Source: Phoebastria nigripes
Lineage: Eukaryota > Chordata > Aves > Procellariiformes > Diomedeidae
DNA length: 64,000 nt
Assembly: GCA_035582835.1 (NCBI GenBank)
Contig: JAYKAV010001887.1
Coordinates: 3,570,769 to 3,634,768 of the forward strand
Direction: 5' to 3'
Shown: piece by piece, positions 14,287-40,569 of the stretch
Position numbering within the stretch: position 1 is the stretch's first letter
How the letters are laid out: every line of letters starts with the position of its first letter
Program-made: the position numbers and the translations under genes
The notes under the pieces: model-generated
What the model saw: only the letters and a program-made list of their open reading frames with translations
The model's database searches: none
What the model was told of the DNA's origin: nothing

Positions 14287-16298
14287 ACCCCATCCATCCC
14301 TTCCCGTACCAGCTCAAACCATTTGTACACCCACACAAAGAAGTGGACAAAGGTACAGATGCAGCAAAGAACACTTTTTCAAGTAGATCAGGTTTCTCTG
14401 AACGCTCATTTTTGCTGGCAACAGAGGGGGAATAATGTTGAGGGGGGACTGCCACCACTGCCCTCCTCCTGCCAGCCTACAGTGACCATCATCCAAGAGC
14501 AGAGAACACCTTGTTCTGGATCATAGTTAGACTCTGACAAGGTGCCGAAACACTCATTTCTCTGAGCGCCTCTCTGAGACTGAGGCACGGAGTAGCAAAA
14601 TTGTAGGTTCAGATTTTTCTGAATGTTGTGGAAAATAAGTAAAAAATAACAGTAATTAGTTAATTTTTGTAGACAGAAGCATAATTAACTGTAAGATTGA
14701 CACCATAAGGAGTTCAGAGATGCAATCTACTTGAGTTTTACCAGGAACTTCCCTATTTGTATGGAAAATACAGAGCTAAATGTGGTGTTAAAACATATTA
14801 CTATGCCAGAAGGTCAACCGTTATTAGGGAAAATAAACTTTAGCTTGGCAACTTACACAAGAGATGATGGTATTGCTTCATGTTCTTTGCATTTACTTGT
14901 TCAAGATTATTTTGGGAGCATTAAGGAAGACGTGCTACAAAGTAAATTCTTGAAACCTAGCATTTTTCAATGAATAACACTTTTCCTTCTACAACTTTAA
15001 GTACAAAACTAAGAACATCTGAAGATGGAAACCTATGTAAAAAGTGCAAAAACATTCTGGAAGAAAAACAAAACACCTGAGTTAGGTCATTCAAACAAAC
15101 TGATGTCTACTAGGAGAGTATGACACCAAGAAACCGAGACCAACCTATGAAAGCAAACATTCTTTTGCCCTTGCTCACTATGTAATTGTTAATTTGCTTC
15201 AATAGCAGGCAAAGAATTTAACAATTTAGACTGTGTATTAGGCAAACCCTGACAGAGACAATTAAGTAGGAAAAGTCCTTGTTGATTTGATAGTTTCAAC
15301 AGGGTACATTTTGTCCAAATTTTGACCCATTTAAGTGAAAGAATATTTTTTTTACTGATCATGTCTTTTGGAAGTTATTTAAGGGAAATCTTGCATTGAC
15401 AAATACCTCTACAATTTAAGAGGCAAATTGCAATAAAATACATAATCCACTACAGATCACAGATGCAGGTTTCTTTCATTTCTTTTTATTGCATCTTATT
15501 TGTCTCTTACTGACATCTTTTCCTTTAGGTAGAAAGCAAGTGTCCGAGTACACTAAGGTAGCCAAGGTCCACCACTAGTTTCCTGTACTTTGCTGAAAGC
15601 TTACGCTATGCCTCACTTATTCCTTCTCTCTTAAGAGGTCATAATAAACCCAAGTCTTCCAAGAACTCTTTCAGTATAAATTGTTTTAAAGAAAAGAAAT
15701 GCAACACAGCCTTTTTAATCTAAGCACTACATGGTGGTACAACCGAGATAATATTTAACGCTCATGCTTGAGCTGAAAAGATTTATTTCTGAGTGCCTAA
15801 CACCAGCAAGTGCCCTCCGCTTCCTTGTTCCCAGAGGGTCACGGTAATCGTGCTCAGGACTACAGGGAGAAGCACAAACACTGCGAAGCCAGACGAAGCT
15901 ATTACAAACACCCCCCCCCACCTCGACCCCCCCGCAGACATTTCGCAGGCCAGGCGCCCTGTCCAGTCTGTGCCCCCTGAGGAGCCGGCGCTCAGCACAC
16001 CAGGGACAGGCCATCTCGCTGCCCGCGGCTCTCCCGGGCAGGACGGACAGGCACCACCATGCCAGGCCGGTGACAGCTGCCCCCTCACAGCAGCGCTCTG
16101 TGCTCCCGCCTCAGGGCTGCGCCGCCCCCCTCAAGCAGAGACCCACTGAGGAGGCTGCCAGCCAGCCCTCAGCAGCACCGCAGGCCCAGCGGGCTGCCGA
16201 GGCGGGTGAGGCCGGCTGTCCCCCATCGGGACCGGGACGCGACGCCGCGCCTCACGCACCGGGCGGGCGGGAAAGACCCTTCCCGGCAGCCCCCTCCC

Positions 16299-16308
16299 GC
16301 GCATGCGC
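16299..16308. promoter_or_regulatory. NRF1-type palindrome
   Basis: GCGCATGCGC is the core of the NRF1 site, about 480 bp upstream of the PPP2CA start codon and inside its CpG island. NRF1 commonly drives TATA-less housekeeping promoters. The outer bases match the extended consensus imperfectly. Confidence 0.6.
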
Positions 16309-16464
16309 CGGCAGCCCCTCACCCGCACAGCGCAAGCGCCGCCNCCGCCTCATCCGCCCCCGCCGCTTTGTGCCGCGCGGGGCTGCGCAGGCGCAGACGC
16401 GTCTCGGCTCCGTCCCGCCGCCGCCGTCCTGCCGGTCGGGCTGGTCCGGCCCGGCCTGGGCCAG

Positions 16465-16476
16465 CGCGCACGCGCG
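16465..16476. promoter_or_regulatory. NRF1 consensus site
   Basis: CGCGCACGCGCG fits the YGCGCAYGCGCR consensus at every position. It lies about 90 bp upstream of the CRE. Related GCGCAGGCGC and GCGCCTGCGC half-sites nearby (about 16385 and 16495) make this a small cluster. Confidence 0.65.
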
Positions 16477-16555
16477 GTCCCGCCCAGAGACTGCGCCTGC
16501 GCCGTTGNCTCCCGTGGCGTCTCCCTCCCCCTCCCCGTAGTGGAAGCCGAGGCGG

Positions 16556-16563
16556 TGACGTCA
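16556..16563. promoter_or_regulatory. PPP2CA: Palindromic CRE (CREB/ATF site)
   Basis: A perfect TGACGTCA palindrome lies about 220 bp upstream of the start codon, just before the likely start of transcription. The mammalian PPP2CA promoter is known to be GC-rich, TATA-less and to contain a CRE, so this supports the promoter assignment and suggests a conserved cAMP/CREB input. Confidence 0.75.
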
Positions 16564-16569
16564 GGAGCG

Positions 16570-16783
16570 GCGGCCATTACACGGTCTGGTGCGAGGGAGC
16601 GGGCGGCAGAGCTGCAGCAGCGGAGAGCGCCGCGCCGGCCGCCCGACTCGCAGCGCTCGGGGCCGCTTCCGCACCCGCCGCCTCTCCTGCCGTGTCGCGG
16701 CCGCCGCTGCCGCCGTTGGGAGCGCGGATCGTAGGGGCCTCCGGGGTGGTAGGGCAGCAGCCGGTGAGGAGGGGGAGAGCGGG
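16570..16783 (+). other. PPP2CA: PPP2CA 5' UTR (approximate start)
   Basis: This very GC-rich leader sits between the CRE and the start codon. The 5' limit is an estimate: a CGGCCATTACA segment around 16570 resembles a YY1-type initiator region. There is no upstream ATG, so scanning ribosomes should reach the annotated start first. The reading frame of the protein is open upstream to a TGA at 16556-16558. Confidence 0.6.
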
Positions 16784-33113
<16,330 letters not shown>

Positions 33114-33767
33114 AGAGATTTTAGACCTGTACAGTATTGCCATGAACCATATGTTGACCTAAAGAAAATGGGAAGAGCAACAGTAACTCCAAAGTGTCAG
33201 AAAATACTTAACATTCAAACTTGTTTTCACATGGACCAAAAGACGTGCCATATTCAAATACAAAGCCTCTTGTCGTCAACAACTGTGACCACTTTAGAAT
33301 GAACCAGTTCATTGCATGCTGAAGCAACATTGTTGGTCAAGAAACCAGTTTCTGGCATAGCGCTATTTGTAGTTACTTTTGCTTTCTCTGAGAGACTGCA
33401 AATAATAAGATGTAGACATTAACACCTCGTGAATACATTTAACTTTCCATTTAGCTATAGCTTTATTCAGCATGACTGTAGATAAGGGTAGCAGCAAACA
33501 ATCATTGAAGCTTAAAGAACATTTTTAAAATAAGTACCAAGGCCTCATATTTGTTCTGAAACTGTTTGTTTGTTTTGTTTTCAGGGAATACTGTTTAATT
33601 TAATTGTATTGATTTTTTTTTTTTTGTCTGCACTCAGTTCCCTTTTCCACTCTTTGCCCTACCATATTGTCCCTTGTAATTGTCCAAGGATAGTGAATTA
33701 CTTTGAACAGAACTGTTTTTTTCTGTAAAACAATGTTACTGCAGGACAGAGCTGCAGTGTTTTTCAT

Positions 33768-33773
33768 AATAAA
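33768..33773 (+). terminator. PPP2CA: Poly(A) signal AATAAA, proximal (PPP2CA)
   Basis: Canonical hexamer about 655 bp after the stop codon. With the hexamer 67 bp downstream it offers alternative polyadenylation within a short interval. Confidence 0.65.
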
Positions 33774-33834
33774 CTTGTGAACTAAGTATGGAAAAATGTC
33801 AAATCCTAATTGCATCTCAGGTCAACTGTGGTTT

Positions 33835-33840
33835 AATAAA
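33835..33840 (+). terminator. PPP2CA: Poly(A) signal AATAAA, distal (PPP2CA)
   Basis: Second canonical hexamer (GTTTAATAAACTAAC context). Either this or the proximal one could set the main 3' end; the sequence alone does not decide. Confidence 0.6.
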
Positions 33841-35030
33841 CTAACATGTAGCTGGATGGGTTTTATAAACTTGCATAGAAATGTCCACCTTAAGTAACTA
33901 AAACTGAGGTGATTGGAGTGTGCTGGAAAACTCTGATCTTTTGAATTCTGTCCCAGGGAGGTGCCTGGTCATGGATGTCATGCAGCTGAGAACAGAGCTC
34001 GCTTATTACTGACATGTTGTTCTCTTTCCCTCTGCTGAAGGGGCTCTACTGAAATACTCAAAAATGGAAGAATCTAGGATAACTTAATTGATTGAGCATG
34101 ACTTTTTTTCAGGTGTAAATCTAAGTTTGAGTAATTTACAATGTAGGTGCTAATACTTAAAATCATTTTCTGAAAAACTAAGAATAAAACCAGTTTTCTA
34201 AATATTAAAGGAAAAAACTTGAAATCTAGTACTACTTGTATTGCCCAAGCTTCCCTTCTGAAAAATAGTGGTATGTGTTTTATGTTAACGTCTGTTAAAA
34301 TATTTCCTTTCTACCAACTTATTTCAGAATTTGAATCCTGATTTGATTATTTTGTTCAAAACAGAAATTCAAATTTTATGCCTTCTTAAGGCTTGTGCTT
34401 GAAACTTAATGGGCATATCTTAAAGTACCTGGCTGTTGTTTTAATAGAGGACTCTTAATATTCATATTGTTTAAGAGACTTTAACTTCCTTGGGCACAAT
34501 GTAGACTCTGCAACAACATAGAGGATTTTTTTTCTTTTTTTTTTTTTTCCCCCACACTGCTTGCTTCTAAGGAAGAGTACAAAAATTTTGCAAGTGTCCA
34601 GCTTACCTGGAGGCCTAGTCCTAGACACACTTTTTGGGGCTTTCTTGCTTTTCTGCTGGAAGACCACTGAATTCTCTAACTTGCAGAGAAGGTGCTGCAT
34701 TTCACCAAGCATTACTTCATCCCCGTTCTGAAAGGCTTGAGTGGTTGCTTTTTTCTTCAGCAAAAATTCAGACTTGTCCTGTAGGTTGGGTTCCAAATGG
34801 TTTCTGGAGAGCGCTCAGTCTTCTGCAGTTTGATCTCTTACAGGAAGAAGTGCATACTAAAAATAAGTGCATCTGACGTGTCTTTTTTTAGTATATTGGG
34901 AACTTTTGCTTTGATCACTATTAAAAACAAAAAAATCCTTTGCTGTAGAGAGTAGTTAACTTTAAATTCCTTTCGCTTGCCACTCTCTCTAAATGTTTTT
35001 GTAGATAGAACTTTGTGCCTTAATTGACAC

Positions 35031-35060
35031 CTTCAAGAGTAATTCCTTCAAGAGTAATGA
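35031..35060. repeat. 15-bp tandem duplication
   Basis: CTTCAAGAGTAAT is repeated head to tail with a period of 15 bp (35031 and 35046). The two copies differ only in their last bases. The repeat is non-coding. Confidence 0.85.
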
Positions 35061-36079
35061 CTTTGCCCTATTTTCTGTTTTCCCTGTTATTTTAATTGTC
35101 GTGACTCATCTCCTGCTCTGGGATGGGAGCAATCAGTTCATTTGTTAGTTTCTGTACACAAATGCAAGCAGTTGATGGTAGAGTCAATGGAGAATGTTGA
35201 AAGTCACTCCAGTTTTTGCACTTTCCCCCCTATTATGCTGTGACTGGCCGTTTGACGATTTCATCGAGAATACCACATTGTGAACAAAAAAGTGTTACTC
35301 TGATGGAGATTGGCCACCAGCAATACTAACCAGCTAAAAGCATGTTTGGAAGATTCAAGAGGAGAAAGAAAACTTCAAGTAGAAATAATTACTGTCTGAT
35401 TTATGGGTAGCTGATTGATTAAAGTTCACCTGAGCAAAACTTCCTTCACTTCAAACTGTGATGACGCTGGCTGCAGAGAAATGAGCACGATTAGGATTCG
35501 TACTTGTTTGGGAGATCAGTGTTGATGTTTCCTTCTTCACTACAAAGACTGGTAGATTCCATGAAATGTGAAATAGGAGTAGCTGGAAATCCTGTATTGT
35601 GGTAGTTCAATAACTTTTTTTTAAGCAGGATAGTTAAACCCAGTGGTTAGTGAGGAGGGCTGACGTTGGGATTTGACTGTCAGAAGGCAGTCATGAATGA
35701 AACTTGACACTTTTCTACGAACGGCTCTAAGAACTTTCCCTTTTTTCTTCTGTTTCTCAGAATTTGGATAGAGTCAGTAGAATCCTGCTGTTGTTGGACA
35801 GATGGGCAGGGGTTGAGCTTTCCACATTGCATTTTGTTTACAAGTCACACTTACTGATGTCCTGTCATTTGGCCATTTACCTGAATTTGTGTATCAGACT
35901 GAAGTAAGCACCCTTCATTTGTGGAGGCCTGTCCTTCTGAACTAAGGGGTCATGAGGTCAAAACCAGAGGAAATTACACTCCTGCACAGGAAAACATTCA
36001 GTAACATTGTGTTTGAAAGGAAAAATGAGACAGATTTGAAGTGTATAGATTTGCCAGGTTTTTTCCCCACCACGCTCTT

Positions 36080-36240
36080 CCTACACCTTTCCTGTGCTCT
36101 GTTCCCTCCTGCCACGGCCCCTCTGCCCATCGCCTCCTGGCCGGCAATCCCCGGCGGCTCGGCTGCCCTGGCGTCCCTCTTCCGCAGAGCCACTGAGAAC
36201 GGGGCTGGCTGCTGCAGCAGCCCCTGCTCCGTTGGTGACT
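36080..36240. other. Small GC-rich patch
   Basis: A short C-rich, moderately CpG-containing block (CCACGGCCCC, CCGGCGGCTCGGC) within AT-rich intergenic DNA. Open frames across it on both strands reflect composition. No promoter motif or family is recognised. Confidence 0.45.
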
Positions 36241-37868
36241 GATGGGGAGTGCTGCGTATGTAGATGGACATTTTCTCCAAGGTAAATCAGCGCCTGTGTT
36301 TGTCGGCTCNTGCTCAGGTCAGATTGTTTCCAGCTGCTGACATTTGCATACACGTTCAGTCTCCCTGCTTCGNACGCTTGGGCAGCGTTGCCGATTTTAG
36401 ATCTCCTGACAATACCCTGGAAGGATACTTGACGCACAGGCAAATGAAGACACACAGAGCCAGTTACCNTGTTCTTCCCCGTGTGTCTGGATGATAACAG
36501 AATAAATTCTGCCTTGGGAAAAAGGCGGTGAGCGTACATGCTGCTGATGAAAGCTTTGACATTTCATCTGCCTGTATTTCAGTCTGGTTAGTATCAAAAG
36601 TCCATCTGGAAATGTTAGTAGAGAAGATTTCTGAGAGTTACCGGTACCTGCTAATCCACGCTTCCACGTTCTGTATGAGGGGATTTTTTTTTCTTTTTTA
36701 TAGTAGTAAACGCTGAAAGTCAGTTTCATAAAATAATTGTGTGTAAAGAGCCTGGGACAAAGTCTTTGCTCTGGCAATTCAGAAATTCAGCCTGCATCTT
36801 AAAGGATTTCCTCATGTACAATACAAAAACAAAACTTACGCAAGTGCTAGGTTTATTTTGGGCCTTTTTTCATAGTTCAATAAACACATCCCTCTGTTTT
36901 TCCCCTCAGTAGTACTGGAGCGCAGTTCCTGCTGTTGGAGGGGCTGTGACCTAAGGAGTGGGAGGGGGCCGAAGGATAAATGCCCTTGTTCATTCTGGAG
37001 AAATGGTCTGTAAGAAGAGGCAAGTGTATCAAATCACAGTTTTGAATTTCAAATTAAGTGCTGCTCCAAATTCAATTAATTGAAGGTGTGGCTCCACTCT
37101 CGCTGCTTCCTTATGCACCTGTCATGCATTCGTTTATCACTTTAATTGCTTCTTTTTTTGTTATCTGTATGCTGAGCACTCATGGAAGATCTGTTTTAGG
37201 GGGTTTTGCATAGGTTAAAGGAATGTTTTTTGAACTCTCGTAGAATGCGTAGGGTGCCTTCTGCATGCTACAGCGGTCACTACACAGAGTATTAGTTCTC
37301 TGCAAGTTCCAGGAGAAGGTTGGAAACAGGTAAAGTGTTAATAGAAATCTTTCAGTACCCGTGAATACGCTAAAAAAGCCCTGCAGAGTAAGCATTCATG
37401 AGTCAGCCTACTGTGGTTTTTTAAAAAGTTATTTTGGTGCTCTAATTCATTTGGCTGTGCTCCTTTTGGATGAGAATAAAGGCAAGCTGCTCTCTTGAGC
37501 AAGGGACCAGAGTTCTTTGGCATACATACAGGAAAAAAGGCTGAAACAACACTTTTGGTTTTAAATTAAGCAGTGCTGCATGTTTTAGCCTTTTAAAACC
37601 TGTGCTGTGGCTTAAAAGCTTTATTCTTTAAGATGGGTTGAACTACAGCTCCTGATCTCTTAATTACTCTATGGTGAACAGAACCACTTTTGGATGAAGA
37701 TTAAACTGATTGCTGCTGGTGTATAAAACATTAATCACTAATGGTACCTAAATATTATATATACATAATTAGCCAACATATGAAACCAGGTTGGACATAA
37801 CAGCTTTTAGAATAGGGCGCTGTAGCACTGGAGCAGGTTAACTGGCAAGGCTGCAGAATATCTAGACT

Positions 37869-37977
37869 CGGAAGTTTTCAGGGCTGCGCTAGGAAAGGCC
37901 ACAGCTGAGCTGGCACTGGTGCTAGTGCTGCTTCGGGTGGGAGAGCAAGGTCCCTTCCAGCCGATGTTCCTGTGTTT
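37869..37977 (+). mobile_element. CR1 LINE 3'-end fragment
   Basis: The order GGAAGTTTTCAGGGC, then GCTAGTGCTGCTTCGGG, then AGGTCCCTTCCAGCC, then a TTCCTGTG end follows the terminal part of bird CR1 elements. It is 5'-truncated and diverged, with no coding capacity. Confidence 0.7.
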
Positions 37978-39349
37978 AAAACAGCATCTCACTGGGTTAC
38001 GGCACACAAGACTCGGGATCGGTGGTTATCCTGTTGGCTCGTTCCTCAAAGTGCTGTGAAGCTGTCAAGACTTTGGTTGTGGTTTGCAAAACATCAACTA
38101 GAAATAAACGGGGGGTGTACGTGTCCCGATAGCTTCAAACCAGCATCGGTTCGTTTTTGCTGATCTTGCCAACGGCTGTGTCATGCCAGACTGCGCTGCC
38201 CTGGGACTGGTGGTGGAGGAGGAGCAGCACAACTGGGGGTGAGTATCCTGGGTGAAAACTTGCGGGCAGGTGCTTCTGATGAGAAGACTGTCCATTTTGC
38301 AGATACTTGTATCATTGCATAGGGTTGTATAAATCAAACTAAACCTTTGCTATTTGGTCTGCTTGTTGACTTCTGCATACATCTTCCTCATCAGATTTCC
38401 CCCAAACACAACTGGTTTTTTTGGAGGGGTTGGGGTTTTTCCTAATTTTTATTAAATATATAAATTGTCTTCTGGATTATGCATTTAGAAACCGAGGGCT
38501 GAACTGTCAAAGAGGANTGTACTATTTAAACTGATAATTGCATGATCGATTGGGCTGAAAGGCTTTAGCCTGGCTCCCAACTGCCTTTATTTTTCAGGAG
38601 TTTGAAAAAACACCCACCACCACCCTGCCTAATAAAATTTTCCGTGAAAACCCCTTCTTTATCGCAGCTGTCAGTGCAAGAGCGNTCAGTGACCACTGCT
38701 CTCTTCTGCCTCCTTATTTTATAAAGAAAAAGGGGATGGCCCTGGAGGAGCCTTGTCTGAGAGGATCCTATGGTGTTCATTCCACGCTTGACCCACTTTG
38801 AGGCAGCTTCGCTCCTTTCGCACCGCCGCATTTGTCCTCGGGGAAGAGGAACACAACGTGCTGCTGAAGCGGGGACCCCTGCCTGGGAGAGGGGGTGCCG
38901 CGGCTCCGTGGGAGTCTGTTCTCCTTTCTTCCCCCTCTCAAAGAAAGGCTGGTGATGGGTTCTGTGTTGTGTCTGTTTGTGAGTTTATCTAGCTTTAGCT
39001 CAGCCATCTCAAAATGTCACTGGACTGTCCCTTTTTCCCTGCAATCTCTTTTAAAATGCTTTGAATTAGCCTGACTTCTGAAACACACTGTATTTATTCC
39101 CATAGACTTTGAAACCTCAAAGCGACTGCTCTTTATCATCTGTGGCGTCAGAAACAGCCCAGAATCTGCTTTTTGGACTTTGAACAGTTCCAAGGTTGAA
39201 GACCTGTGCCATGCCACCCTTTAATAAAGCCAACCTAGTTCACTTACTCTCACGCTTGGTTATCACGGATATTCACAATTTTACACAGTTCTTAAGGCCG
39301 TTAAAAGCAAGTCTACTCTCTTCGTTCAGTTCATGGAATAAATGCGAGC

Positions 39350-39530
39350 CCATCTCTCCGGGGATGGGCCCTAGGGACCGCTCCCCCCCCTGCCCCGGCG
39401 CCTCCCGTCCCTCGGAGCGAGCCCCGGCGCCACCGCGTGGCTGCGTCCCGCGTGTCCCCGCCGTGGCCGCTGTGCCGTGACCCGGCAGGGCCGGGGAGCT
39501 GCTCTCCCGTCGCCAAGGCTCAGATACACA
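39350..39530. other. Orphan CpG-rich patch
   Basis: A compact block of dense CpG (for example CCCCGGCGCCTCCCGTCC and CCCCGCCGTGGCCGC) flanked by AT-rich sequence. It is about 450 bp left of the solo LTR and about 5 kb from any known promoter. It could be a small CpG island with a distal promoter or enhancer, or a GC-rich repeat. No coding frame is convincing. Confidence 0.5.
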
Positions 39531-39983
39531 CGCTGAATTGCCACGATTTTATGCCACACTCTGTCATTTGGCAGCCTGCACAGGCTGGAGGTGGGCGACT
39601 CTCAGCCGGCAGCATCGTCTTCCTCAGTGNGAACGCAGCTGCAGCAACTGCAGGGTCCCAGCTTGGCTCTTTCTGAGCAGTCCCAATGGTTTCAAAGGAT
39701 GCTAGGGCACAAACGGTACAAAAATCAGTCTGTTTAAGTATGTGGAGGTGGAGTGAGGATGAGGTTAGGAAGTAGATGCTGCCAATACACTTGAGGTAGG
39801 TGTGTTTCTATTTTTAATCTTTTTCCCCCCCCACCTTTAGTCTTCTAAACTATCTTGAATCCCTGTAGTTATGTAAGGGGAATATGAGTGTTATTAGAGG
39901 ACGAAACAGAAGCTGATTAAAAAAAAAAAAGTTGGCGTCTGCTTGACAGGATTTGGTTATTGAGTTTTGTCAGTCCATCAGGG

Positions 39984-40569
39984 TGTGCTGGTTTTGGCTG
40001 GGGTGGAGTTAATTTTCTCCATAGTAGCTGGTATGGGGCCGTGTTTTGGATTTGTGCTGGAAACAGTGTTGATAACACAGGGATGTTTTTGTTATTGCTG
40101 AGCAGTGCTTACACAGAGTCAAGGCCTTTTCTGCTCCTCACCCCACCCCACCAGCGAGGAGGCTGGGGGTGCACAAGAAGCTGGGAGGGGACACNGCTGG
40201 GACAGCTGACCCCAAAGGGATATTCCATACCACATGGCGTCATGCTCAGCATATAGAGCTGGAGGAAGAAGAAGGAAGGGGGGACGTTNGGAGTGATGGT
40301 GTTTGTCTTCCCAAGTCACCGTTACGCGTGATGGAGCCCTGNTTTCCTGGAGATGGCTGAACACCTGCCTGCCNATGGGAAGCAGGGAATGAATTCCTTG
40401 TTTTGCTTTGCTTGCGTGCGCAGCTTTTGCTTTACCTATTGAACTGTCTTTATCTCAACCCATGAGTTTTCTCACTTTTACCCTTCCGATTCTCTCCCCC
40501 ATCCCACCGGGGGGGGGTGAGCGAGCGGCTGGGTGGGGCTGAGTTGCTGGCTGGGGTTAAACCACAACA
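39984..40569 (+). mobile_element. Solo LTR of an avian endogenous retrovirus (ERV-L-like)
   Basis: The 586-bp segment begins TGTGCTGGTTTTGGCTGG and ends GGTTAAACCACAACA, the TG...CA boundaries of an LTR family I recognise from non-galliform bird genomes. Flanking pentamers CAGGG (39979-39983) and CAGTG (40570-40574) match at four of five positions, consistent with an old 5-bp target duplication. Inside are a TATA-like CATATAGAG (about 40250) and, about 190 bp further on, ATTGAA at 40438 in place of a poly(A) hexamer. There is no gag, pol or env sequence and no second LTR, so this is the product of LTR-LTR recombination. Four isolated N bases fall in it. Assignment to a named subfamily is not possible here. 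Confidence 0.88.

Larger units (their letters stand above)
1..15900. other. Upstream AT-rich region with no recognisable exon
   Basis: I read both strands of this stretch and found no exon I can assign. From mammalian synteny the gene upstream of PPP2CA would be CDKL3 on the + strand, but no kinase-domain or CDKL3-like segment was recognised, so this may be intergenic DNA, an intron or a 3' UTR. Open frames here are short and lack splice or family support. The longest is 139 codons at 8475-8894 (+), a length I would expect by chance in this much DNA. Canonical poly(A) hexamers occur on both strands, for example near 2868 (+) and 1179 (-), but without an attached exon they prove nothing. Short repeats in the region are listed separately. 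Confidence 0.5.
33114..33860 (+). other. PPP2CA: PPP2CA 3' UTR (approximate end)
   Basis: AT-rich sequence after the stop codon, ending after two canonical poly(A) signals. The end is placed about 20 bp beyond the second hexamer. A further AATAAA at 34183-34188 could give a longer form. Confidence 0.65.

Noticed and set aside
36081..36539. 152-codon - strand ORF in the intergenic GC patch
   Set aside because: It includes several N bases and biased composition, with no family or splice support.
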